Assembly: GCA_937139515.1 (NCBI GenBank)
Contig: CAKZQI010000299.1
Span: forward strand, 1-39,678
Direction of reading: 5' to 3'
From: an uncultured Armatimonadota bacterium
Lineage (GTDB): Bacteria; Armatimonadota; Fimbriimonadia; Fimbriimonadales; GBS-DC
DNA: 39,678 nt
Both the position numbers and the translations under genes were made by a program. Shown here piece after piece: positions 1 to 9,600 of this stretch (positions are counted from its first letter, which is position 1; each line of letters opens with the position of its first letter). The notes beneath the pieces are model-generated. The model worked only from the letters and a program-made list of their open reading frames with translations, was not told the origin of the DNA and made no database searches.

Positions 1-1
1 C

Positions 2-1972
2 GGTGGCTCTATCTATGTCAACGGCAACCTGCGCCTGAGCGGAGCGGTGCAGATTGGGATTGACCCCAGCTTGGGCGAGCGCATCTATGTGGCAGGTGAG
101 GTGTTCTACCATCCCGATACGCCCACCGACGCCACGATTGTGGTGCGCAACGACAACAATCCTGCGTCGTTCCCGCTCCTGCCGAGCAGCAGCTCGACCT
201 TTACGACCGCCAACGGTATCTATCGCGATGGGCGTCCTGAAACTGCTGTGGATGGCTACCCACGCTCCATTGCGTACTTGGAGCCGCCTCGTATGGACAC
301 CGTGGACCCCGCCACCGAGCGCACGCGCTATGTGTCGGCGACCCGCGACACAGGCATTTGGCGCCAACGCACAGACGGCAGTTGGTACAACACGGGGCAG
401 TACGGCTACGGCAGGGGCATCTACATCAACAACCCTCAGGATATCCAGCGCGAGACGCGGGGCATATTGGGCGGATACACTTTGCGAGGGGATTGGCTCA
501 ATCCGGGACAGTCGCGCTTCTGGAACGGATGGTACTACGAGCCGCCCGGCGCACAGATTGAGCTGGTAGAGGTGTTGGACATGCGGGGTATTCGTGCGCA
601 GGGGTTCCGAATTACGCGCAACCAGAGCGAACCCCGCGATGTGTGGTACAACCCACTCACTGGCAGACCCACCAATATCAAGACGCTCTCGTTCTTCTAT
701 CGCCAGCCGAACGACCCGTCCAACAACACCCTCACCAACGAGTTCGTGGTGAACAACCCCCAGTTCGATGTGCCATTCAACGGGGTCATTTACGCAGAGG
801 GCAATGTGCGCATTCGGGGGCGTATTCCTTCCAATCGCCAAATCACGATTGTGACCAACGGCACCGCTTACATTGATGGGAATATTGTGAAAGGCAACGA
901 GCGCTCGTCGCTGGCGATTATTGCGCGGGATTATGTGTGCGTGAACACGACCCAGTTCTTTGCCCGAAGCACCGATAGCCCACCTGTGGCACAGGGCGAC
1001 CCCTTCAACAACGATGCACCCTACTACTTTGAGGTTCTGCCCAACTTGCCGATGCGGATTCTGTTCAGCTTCGGGGAAGACCCCAGCCAATATCAGGGCA
1101 ACTTCGGGGGCTTGATGCTGTTGGTGCGCCACTCGGCAGGAGGCACTGGCTCGTTTATGAACCTGCTGGTGAACCCTTCTTATTCTGACCAGCCGTTCTA
1201 CACTTTCAACCTGCCGGGCTTCCCTGTGTATCTGTACCCGCTGGGGGCGAGCAGTCTACAGGTGTATCCCAACTACGAGAAGGTGGTGTTTCCGCTCATA
1301 CCAGCGCCTGCAGGCTCTAACTATCTGATAGACCCCACCTCGGGCATCACGAACCTGCTCCAGTTCCAGCTTCAGCCGTTCACCAATCCGAATGACGGCT
1401 TCCAGTTCCCGACCGACAACTCACCTTATCGTCTGAGCGCGGTGGCAATTCAACCGCTTGACATCAAGATTCAGGCGGCGCTGTTCGCTCAGGAGGGGAG
1501 CTTCTTCGTGATACCGGGCTACTGGTTCAACAACAACCCCCAAGATTTGCCGGGGCGAGCGCAGCGCCCAGCCGGTGTGGCATCCCCAGAGTTTCCGTAT
1601 TATGGTCAGCCGTTGGACATTCGGATTACGATAGAAGGTTCGATAGCCGAGAACTTCACTGCTTCCTTGGGCGACCAGACGGAGTGGCTTCGCAAGTGGG
1701 GCTGGATTCCCGTGCAGTATGGCAGTTCGGGGCGCACCATCCCGATTCAGCATCAGCGCTATTTCCACGATGGCAACAACCAATTTGCTGTGAACTTGCT
1801 GATGCGCTACGACCCCGTGTTCCGCAACCCTGTCGTTGGCGGAACCCCCCTCCGAGTGGCGTATGACGCCACTCAAGACCCTTCGGGACAGCATCCAGGA
1901 CGCATCCTGCCTCCGATACCGAGGCTTCCTGTGTGCCCGAAACCGATTTTTGCAGGCGATATCCGACCGTAA
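2..1972 (+). CDS. Large secreted/surface protein, DUF4900-like, 5' end missing
   Basis: The reading frame is open from the window edge, so the N-terminus is missing; the GTG at 47 is probably internal. The visible part is about 657 residues, rich in Asn, Pro, Gly, Tyr and beta-strand patterns, with almost no Cys. Two short stretches repeat a motif of the type IYVNGNLRLSG (at the start) and VIYAEGNVRIRG (around 786-825), followed by a Gly/Asn-rich turn segment. This alternating 'element name, Gly, strand' pattern resembles DUF4900 proteins encoded near type IV pilus or pseudopilin genes. That assignment is from memory of the family and is tentative. It is the first visible gene of a three-gene operon, with 15 nt to the next start. 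No catalytic motif is recognised. A role in a surface structure or pilus-associated complex is inference. Confidence 0.75.
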   Translation, partial: GGSIYVNGNLRLSGAVQIGIDPSLGERIYVAGEVFYHPDTPTDATIVVRNDNNPASFPLLPSSSSTFTTANGIYRDGRPETAVDGYPRSIAYLEPPRMDTVDPATERTRYVSATRDTGIWRQRTDGSWYNTGQYGYGRGIYINNPQDIQRETRGILGGYTLRGDWLNPGQSRFWNGWYYEPPGAQIELVEVLDMRGIRAQGFRITRNQSEPRDVWYNPLTGRPTNIKTLSFFYRQPNDPSNNTLTNEFVVNNPQFDVPFNGVIYAEGNVRIRGRIPSNRQITIVTNGTAYIDGNIVKGNERSSLAIIARDYVCVNTTQFFARSTDSPPVAQGDPFNNDAPYYFEVLPNLPMRILFSFGEDPSQYQGNFGGLMLLVRHSAGGTGSFMNLLVNPSYSDQPFYTFNLPGFPVYLYPLGASSLQVYPNYEKVVFPLIPAPAGSNYLIDPTSGITNLLQFQLQPFTNPNDGFQFPTDNSPYRLSAVAIQPLDIKIQAALFAQEGSFFVIPGYWFNNNPQDLPGRAQRPAGVASPEFPYYGQPLDIRITIEGSIAENFTASLGDQTEWLRKWGWIPVQYGSSGRTIPIQHQRYFHDGNNQFAVNLLMRYDPVFRNPVVGGTPLRVAYDATQDPSGQHPGRILPPIPRLPVCPKPIFAGDIRP

Positions 1973-1987
1973 GTAGGGTGAGCAACG

Positions 1988-4900
1988 ATGAGAGTAAGAC
2001 AAATCGTTAGCGTGGTGGTTTTGATGCTGGTGTGGAGCGCCCTGTATGCCGATGGGCGCGGCTATGAAGACCGCACCGCCCCGATCAATGTCGGGATTGT
2101 GGTGTTCGGTCCGAATGACAACGCGGTGCGCGACACGCGCGTGTTCTATGCGATGGACCGACGCACCGACATCAAACCCGCTGGGCTGGCGCTACGCAAC
2201 CCAGTGGCACCTGCGAACACCACTCGGATTGACCCTCGCTACTGGCTGGTGGATGTTGCCAGCTTGACCGACAGCCAGCTAGCACGCTTCCACCTGTTGC
2301 TCATCAGCCGAACGGGCTGGAACGGGATGACGGTACAGATCCGCGAGAAGTTGCGCCGTTTCGTCGACTCGGGGGGTACGCTCTGGATTGATGTGCCTGA
2401 AGGCGGGGTTTCTGGTCGGCTTTTCTTCCCAGAGGTACAGTTCCAGTCAGGTGGGGGGGCTATCAACTCCATCAATCTGAACCACCCAATAATGCGGGGT
2501 TATTACACTTTTACGCCCACGGAAGTTGCTCAGTTGGGTTTGCGTGGGCGTTTGGGTGGGTCTGGCTCTTTAGACCTCTCTGCCAACAACCCTCCGCTTC
2601 AATCGTTGGCCTCGTCGGGAGGTTCGGCAGTAATGGCGGTCGCCACTTACGGTTCGGGGCGCATCTTTGTTACTTCAGCGGGAATTGCAGCGGCGATCAA
2701 CGCCCCCATACGAAGCACAGGCGCCCCACCGGCTGTCATAGAGGCGCGCTTGGAGTCGGTGCCCGAGCCTGAACTCAAGTTCGCTTATAATCTTCTACGA
2801 TGGGCTTCCAGCGGCACGGCGCCCAATATCAACCAGCGGGGTGCGAATGCGCTCCCCGACCGCTACGGCGCACCCCTGAGCGTGCGATGGAACGACCGCA
2901 ACACGACCGTCGGCGCTAACGATGGAAGCGCGGTCATCTACGGTGGACTGGTATTCCAAACGGCAGGCGGGCGATTGGTCTGCTATGATGCTGTGCCGAA
3001 CCGTGACTTAGACACCGATGGACGCGCCGATGATGGCATTTCGGACTTGGAGCGCGGGGAACTCTATGACAAGGTTTGGGAAGTCAACCTCGGGGGGTCT
3101 GCCTCGCCCCCTGTGATTATGGAGACGCAGAGGGGGACTTTGGTGTTGGTTGTGGTGGGCACTCAGTTGCGTGCTTATTTTGCACTGCCTCGCGACCCCA
3201 GCACGAATCAAATCCTGCCGACCCAGAACCCGGTCTGGATTGTGAACCCTGCAGGAGGAGCCTTTTCACCTGCAGCGACCCAGACGATTGTGCCCCCACC
3301 TGTCGTGATTGAGAACAACCTGGTGCTGGTGCCTGTGGTGGTATCGGTGGGTTCGGGTACTTCAGCGGGCTTTTATGCAGTTCAGACCGATGGGGAGTCG
3401 GCTCAACAGATTACCTCTACAGGAAATGTATTCCCTCCTGAGTGGTTCCAGCCGCGCGCCAGCACGGGTGGGAGTTGGCTCTTGCCCCCTGTGGCGGGCT
3501 TAGTGCCCAACACAGGCGTCGGTGGCGGAAATGACATCATGGTCTATTTCGGCACTCAGCGTGATATAGGCGGTGGAAATACCTTAGAGGGTGTCCAGTC
3601 GTTCTGGTTGGGAGTGAAGGGTGAAGTGCTGTCTCCCTCACGCAATCCCGATGGTATCTATCAAGGCTTCCTGCGTTCGCGCATCACGGGGCGTATGCGC
3701 TACTACGCGCCCGGAGTAGGCAACCCGCTCCATCCGCGAGTCTACCGCATTAACCAAGTCACAGGGGCGATTGAAGACATCACGGCACAGTGCACCTTCA
3801 ACCCAATTGCGGAACAGGGACGCATTGTTTACTCGGGTGCTGTGGACGGGTTCATCTTCGTAGCGGACTACTATATTGATTGGGCTTACGCCACCAACTT
3901 CAACAATATGTTCCGCTCGTTTGCGAGTTTGCCCGCCTCTGGGGTGGGGTCGTCCGTGCCTCAAAACAGGCTTCGCGGGTACACGCTGGCGCCCAGCGGT
4001 GTGCTGTATATCACTACAGGAACCGACGCCACGGATGCCAATAACGCAAACGGTAACCTGATTGCTTTGCTGGAGCAAGATGCGCCTCAGGGGGGTCAGG
4101 CGCGCAGTGGCTCGGTCGTGCTGTGGCGTTGGCAGTCCCACGGGGGCTATTCGCAGATTGTGCCGGGCGTCACTCAACCTGTGGCGGTGGATGGTGCCGT
4201 CATCTGGAACGAGCCGAACCAGTTTATTGACCAAGCGCTTGGCAGTTTCATCGCATATAATCACCAGTTCAATAGCGCAAACCGCCGAGCGATGAACTTC
4301 GCTTTCCGTCAAGCGCCAGTGTACGCAGACGGGGTCGTCTATGCACTGGCGGAGGGCACGGCGCGCGTTGGTCCAATCAGCTTCCCCTATCTGATGGTGC
4401 TGGCGTTTGATGCCGAACCCGAGCAGTTCGTGATTGACTTGGGGGCACCGATCGCTGCGACGGGCGATGTACGCATCTCCCAACGCGATTATGGGCGCGC
4501 TGGACCGAATCCCACTGCAAACATCATCTCCAACCTGAACTATTCGCCCAACAGTCCGAACCCGAATATCAAGGTGGATTTCGCTACGGGACAGATACGA
4601 CTCACAGGTTTTGCGACCTCCGCAGGGGGCGGCACGGTGTCCTTGCTGGAGAATGTGATTAGCATCTCCCAGCCTGTTCAGATAAGCGTTGGCACTTTCA
4701 ACACCTTTGTAGACCCGGATAGGCAGCTCGGTAACTGGAACAACCTGCGCTGGTACACCGTGCTGTTGGGCGCGACCGCTCAAGGTCCGATGGTGCTGGG
4801 GGGCGACAATCTGTATGTTCCAGTCAAGGTGTTGGTGCCCGACCGCATTCCACCCAGCGAGCGCTTTGGCGTGGTTGCACTTTCGGCAGACCCCTACCGC

Positions 4901-6616
4901 TTCCAGCCCGACCTAGCCAAGCAACGCGCTCAAGCAGGTGTCTTCCCGCGCGTCAGTACCGACCCCAACCGTGACCTGAACTACAGGTCTATCCTGCGAT
5001 GGCCCTTTATTGACGACCTGATTGAAGATTTGGAGTTAGACCCGGACCCCAGCTTGGGTGAGATCCAAGCGTTCATCGTTGAGTTCTTCCGTCGCTTCGG
5101 GCGCACGCTGAACTTGGATGGGGTCGGTCCGCTCGCAGTGGGCGATGGTTTGCTGGTCGCTGGTGCGGGGAGTGGGATGTTCGCCTACGCTCCTCAAACG
5201 ACGATTATCGCTGACGAGGGGCGACTGGTGGAGGTAGATAACGCAGGGCGAGCCGTCTGGTCCACGGAGAACACCCTGCTGGAGTTCTTCACGGGCAACC
5301 TTGTGCCCAGCAAGCAACGCTATGCGCTCACACCGAACGCACGCGTCTATCGCTATCAGGAGAACCAGTTCATCGTGGTAGAGCCAGAGCGCAATCGCTT
5401 GGCGATTCTGGACCGTGCCGGTTCGGAAGTGCGCACGATAACGCGTTTCATCCCCGACCGTGTGCTTCAGACAAATCCTGACGGCTCTGTAGCTGGCATT
5501 ATTGATGTGCGGGACCCGAACGCTTTCCCCAGCAACTTCGTGGCAGGCTCGCCCGAAACCCTGCGCAACCCGACCGATGTGACAATCTGGACGGAGTATG
5601 TACCAGCGAACCGCAACCCGTATTTGGTGCGCCAGCCGTTGGAGTATTGGATACACTACACGATTTCGGATGCGGGCAACAGCCGTGTGGTGGATATTGT
5701 AGACCGATTTGAGGTAGACCCGAGTACCTTCGCAGTTCGGGGTCCGGTACTGCATCCGCAGTTGGGAGCGATGTTGGGCGTGCTGTATTGGACGACGCCG
5801 TCGGAACGGCTGGGACGCCTGTATCGGTATGTGGGCGCACAGCGGTTTGAGTACTGGGACGGCACGCAGACGCGTATCGGCTTCGTGACTTTGGTTCAAA
5901 ATGTGGCGGTGGGTGGCGTCGATGTGCAGACAACTCCAACCGCAGCGCAGAACGACCCTGCCACGCCTTACGCGGGGATGCTCACCATCCAAGTACTGCG
6001 CAACGGGCAGACCGAGACGCTTTACATTCGCAATATGCGCCTGCCCGACGGGCGCGAGGTGCCGATCCTGGCGCCTGTGTCGGTGGACGCTTCACGCCGA
6101 AGCCTCAACGGACGGATTACCCAAGCGGGACTGTACCTGCTGGTGACCACCAGCACAGGGGTCTACGAGCTTCAAGTGCCCCTCACGGGAACCATCGGGG
6201 ACACCTTGAATGTTTCATGGATGTTGACGAACGAAGCCTACAGCAACGGGGTACGACGGCGTGTCAAGGGGCTGCGCTTGGAGACCGTTGGGGGCGACCC
6301 GAACGCTCCGCCCCTTCAGCCTATCCTGTTCAAGCCTACGCAGGCGCGCTACTTGGCAAACGGCAATGTGCTGATTGTGAACAGCTATTCGGGGGCGACG
6401 AACCTGGTGACGGGCAACAACCAACTGGAGCGGTTTGACTTTTCGGGTGAGGTGCTGGAGCTCAACGCTGGCAACTATGACCCTGACTTCGCGGGTCAAC
6501 CGACCGAGCCATTCGGATTTACGAACAACTCTATCGTTTGGAGTACGGTGGACCGTCCCGCCCTCAGCGGTTCGTCTCCCTTACGCAAACCCAGTTCGGC
6601 AGACCGCAGTTTCTAA
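1988..6616 (+). CDS. Giant secreted protein: amidotransferase-like domain plus beta-propeller repeats
   Basis: The protein has 1542 residues. Residues 1-22 form a typical signal peptide (basic MRVR, then a hydrophobic core ending near ALYADG). Residues about 30-240 look like the class I glutamine-amidotransferase-like or DUF4159-like fold used as a non-catalytic module: a strand INVGIVVFGP, LLLISRTGW, then a helix and the segment SGGTLWIDVPEGG, and later NHPIMRG and YGSGRIFVTSAG. No catalytic Cys is seen. From about 310 onward there are blades resembling PQQ/quinoprotein or NHL repeats, for example GGLVFQTAGGRLVCYDA, DGVVYALAEG and GDGLLVAGAGSGMFAYAP. The protein is probably exported and may bind ligands or partners on the surface. 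The ATG start sits 15 nt after the previous stop with only a weak purine-rich ribosome site. The function is unknown. Confidence 0.8.
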   Translation: MRVRQIVSVVVLMLVWSALYADGRGYEDRTAPINVGIVVFGPNDNAVRDTRVFYAMDRRTDIKPAGLALRNPVAPANTTRIDPRYWLVDVASLTDSQLARFHLLLISRTGWNGMTVQIREKLRRFVDSGGTLWIDVPEGGVSGRLFFPEVQFQSGGGAINSINLNHPIMRGYYTFTPTEVAQLGLRGRLGGSGSLDLSANNPPLQSLASSGGSAVMAVATYGSGRIFVTSAGIAAAINAPIRSTGAPPAVIEARLESVPEPELKFAYNLLRWASSGTAPNINQRGANALPDRYGAPLSVRWNDRNTTVGANDGSAVIYGGLVFQTAGGRLVCYDAVPNRDLDTDGRADDGISDLERGELYDKVWEVNLGGSASPPVIMETQRGTLVLVVVGTQLRAYFALPRDPSTNQILPTQNPVWIVNPAGGAFSPAATQTIVPPPVVIENNLVLVPVVVSVGSGTSAGFYAVQTDGESAQQITSTGNVFPPEWFQPRASTGGSWLLPPVAGLVPNTGVGGGNDIMVYFGTQRDIGGGNTLEGVQSFWLGVKGEVLSPSRNPDGIYQGFLRSRITGRMRYYAPGVGNPLHPRVYRINQVTGAIEDITAQCTFNPIAEQGRIVYSGAVDGFIFVADYYIDWAYATNFNNMFRSFASLPASGVGSSVPQNRLRGYTLAPSGVLYITTGTDATDANNANGNLIALLEQDAPQGGQARSGSVVLWRWQSHGGYSQIVPGVTQPVAVDGAVIWNEPNQFIDQALGSFIAYNHQFNSANRRAMNFAFRQAPVYADGVVYALAEGTARVGPISFPYLMVLAFDAEPEQFVIDLGAPIAATGDVRISQRDYGRAGPNPTANIISNLNYSPNSPNPNIKVDFATGQIRLTGFATSAGGGTVSLLENVISISQPVQISVGTFNTFVDPDRQLGNWNNLRWYTVLLGATAQGPMVLGGDNLYVPVKVLVPDRIPPSERFGVVALSADPYRFQPDLAKQRAQAGVFPRVSTDPNRDLNYRSILRWPFIDDLIEDLELDPDPSLGEIQAFIVEFFRRFGRTLNLDGVGPLAVGDGLLVAGAGSGMFAYAPQTTIIADEGRLVEVDNAGRAVWSTENTLLEFFTGNLVPSKQRYALTPNARVYRYQENQFIVVEPERNRLAILDRAGSEVRTITRFIPDRVLQTNPDGSVAGIIDVRDPNAFPSNFVAGSPETLRNPTDVTIWTEYVPANRNPYLVRQPLEYWIHYTISDAGNSRVVDIVDRFEVDPSTFAVRGPVLHPQLGAMLGVLYWTTPSERLGRLYRYVGAQRFEYWDGTQTRIGFVTLVQNVAVGGVDVQTTPTAAQNDPATPYAGMLTIQVLRNGQTETLYIRNMRLPDGREVPILAPVSVDASRRSLNGRITQAGLYLLVTTSTGVYELQVPLTGTIGDTLNVSWMLTNEAYSNGVRRRVKGLRLETVGGDPNAPPLQPILFKPTQARYLANGNVLIVNSYSGATNLVTGNNQLERFDFSGEVLELNAGNYDPDFAGQPTEPFGFTNNSIVWSTVDRPALSGSSPLRKPSSADRSF

Positions 6617-6619
6617 GTA

Positions 6620-6624
6620 GGAGG
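6620..6624 (+). promoter_or_regulatory. Ribosome binding site fixing the start of the 2108-residue protein
   Basis: GGAGG lies 10 nt upstream of ATG 6635. A closer ATG at 6627 is out of frame and is followed after two codons by TGA, so it can only encode a three-residue peptide overlapping the true start. Confidence 0.6.
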
Positions 6625-6634
6625 TCATGAACGG

Positions 6635-9600
6635 ATGATGAGAATCAGATGGTTTGGAGTATCTATGGCGCTGGTGGTGCTGGTATGGCAGGGCTTTGCC
6701 CAGAACAGTTGGCAGACCCATCGCGGTAGCAACCAGCGCACGGGAACCACGACCAACGCGCAAAACAGCGCCGTCAACTTTCTGTTGGCGTGGACTTTCC
6801 CTCCAGCGAATACCGTTCGTGCGCCAATCCTCATAGATAACGATACGCCAGGGGCAACTACGATTGTGGGAGACTGGAAAGTTCCCACAGAAAACGATGC
6901 GGCGCAAGACCCTGTTTTGGACGACCCAAATAGCACGGAACCGTACCGCTACATTGAGTGTGTCCAGCAGGCGTTGCCGGGCAACCCGAACCCTCCCATC
7001 GCACGCTTCACTTGGCGTAGTGGTGACCTCCCTTCAGGCTACTATCGGGTGTTTGTGTATGTGCCTTCACAGCCCACACGGATTAGCGGTGTGCCCAGAG
7101 AGTATGCACGGCGGGCGCGCTATCTGGTGACCGATGGCACCCGCACCAACGCCGAGTTCTTCGTTGATCAAACCACAGGCGGATGGATCCCCCTGAGCAA
7201 TCAACCGTTCTTCCACAACGGCACGACCGAAATCACCGTGACCCTCACGAACCTGACGGTGATAGAAAGCCCTGATTACAACTTGAACCCTCAGCCAATC
7301 GTGGCGGCGGATGCGGTTCGGTTTGTGCCAGATTACGGCATCACGCAAGCCTCGCCTGTGGCGATTAGAAGCCCGTTGGACACGAATAACCACCTCGTCT
7401 ACATCGCCAACGCCAACGGCACGATTACTTGTGTGGAGAATCCTGTGGGCACGGTGAATGCGCGTGTGCGCTGGACCTTCACCGTACCCAACGAGCCTGA
7501 ACAAGGGGCAGGGCAAATTTACGACGATACTGACCCCAACTTCACAGCAGGGCTATTCGCTTTGCAAAATAACCTCCCTGACCAGTATGGAACCTCGTAC
7601 CACGCGCTGATTCCGACTGATATTGCGGGTAATACTCAGCGCGCCTATTGGCGCTTCCAAGTGCCCACGACAGGGGAGTACTATGTGTATGCCTGGTTCC
7701 CCAGCAGCGCCCAGAACGCTCGAAATGCAGAGTACACCATCGAGCACGAGGGGGGCACCTTCCGAATTCGTATTGACCAGCGTCAAGGGGGGCGGTGGGT
7801 TCTGCTTAACCAACAGCCAGTGGAGATGCGTCAGGGCACCTTCTATGAGGTTGCGGTGAACAACTTCTCACCGCTGGATGTGCTGAACGGTTCGCTCCAG
7901 GTGGTGGCGGACGCCATTCGTGTGGTGCCTGCGGAGGGGCTGGGCAACGGTGTGTTCTCCACCCCAGCGGTGGGGCAGGTGCGGGTGCGCGATGGAGGCA
8001 GTACCGTCACACGCTGGGTGGTCGTGTTCGGGGCGCAGAACGGGCGCGTCTATGCGATAGACGCGCTGGGTGATGGGCAGTTCGGGACAAACCAAGGCGA
8101 GACCAAGCTCTACTGGTCGGTCAAACCCGCCTCGTCCACCAGCTTCAGCTACGCCTCCCCGCTCATCTTGGAGAATGAGGACTTGGTGATTATCGGCAAC
8201 CCCGCTGGCTCGGTGTACGCTATCAACACGGCGCACAACCCCAACCAGCCCGACAGCTCCACCAACCCGATTGTTCGTTGGGAGTACAATGTGCCTGGAG
8301 CGGCGTTCGTTTCCACGCCTGCTTACGACACGGCAACGAATACCGTCTATGTCGGAAGTTCGGAGGGAGGCAACCAGTTCGGGCGCCTGTATGCGCTGAA
8401 CCCCACCACGAACGACGATAACCAACGCCTGCGCTGGGCTTATCCGCCTTTAGACCAAAACCCGATAGAACCCATCACAGCGACCCCGGCTGTCGCCTTG
8501 GGGCGAGTCTACATCAATACAGGCGGATTGGGGGGCGGGCGTATTTACGCTATCAAAGCGGATAACGGAAGTTTAGTTTGGGTGCGTCCCAACCTGCTAA
8601 CCAGTTTCCTCAACTTCTTGTACAGTTCGCCGTTGGTCGTGGAAGGCTTAGACTATAAGCGCGATGGCAACCTGCTGAATGTGTTGTATGTAGGCGCTCA
8701 GAGTGGGCGTGTGCTTGCGCTGGACGCTGACACAGGGGCCCTCGTCCACATCACGGAAAACTTGGGAGGCGCGCTCTTTAGTTCCCCTGTCTACACGAAT
8801 GTGGTCGACACGGACGCAGATGGCAACACTTTGGGCGCGCAACCGGCGGTGGTCGTCGCCACCAATGCAGGGCAACTGCTGGCACTGCACGCCGACGACC
8901 TAACTTCAAGCGGGCGCAAAGCGTTTGAAGGGTGGGATTTGTACTCTGACACTGCCTTCTCCTCGCCTGCCGTGTTGGATAACTGGCTCTACTTCAACGA
9001 CGACGCAGGGATTACCTACGCCTACAATGTGCTGGGGTCTGCGTCAGGACCGCCCGGAAGTGGATTAGGTGGAATCATTCGTCAACCTGGCAACCAACAG
9101 ACCCCCGACGGAGGGGACTACTCCAAGATTCGAGTCTCGGTGACCACCAAGAAGGAAGAGGCGGATGCCGTGCTTGCGGGGCAGATGAGACCGGACGAGT
9201 TAGACCCCATCTTCCCTGAGGCTTTGGAGTGGGGTGACACCATCTATGTGGTGGTGTGGAACTTCAAGCAGGGCACGAACAACTTGCCAATTCGCGTCCA
9301 ACTCATCGGACCAGGCGTCACGCGGGTGGAGTTCACGCTCGCACCGCGCCAAACGTCAAGCCCTCCGCAAGCGGACCCGAATTTGGACTATGTAGCAGTA
9401 CAGAGCATTAGCATCCAGTCATCGGGCAACAACTTCTATACGCCGGGCAAGGGCTATGAACTGCAGGTGCGCTACGGCAACGGCGGTTGGACCTCTGACC
9501 TTGCGGCAGAGACCCCCGAAATTGACCGTCCCGGACCGAACAACACCATCGTTGCTGGGGATAGTGGCGATACCGATGAGTTCACTACCGATGCAGGCTG

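Noticed and set aside
3638-4783. 381-codon open frame antisense to the 1542-residue protein
   Set aside because: Composition (Arg, His, Val-rich) and its position fully inside a well-supported gene mark it as a shadow.
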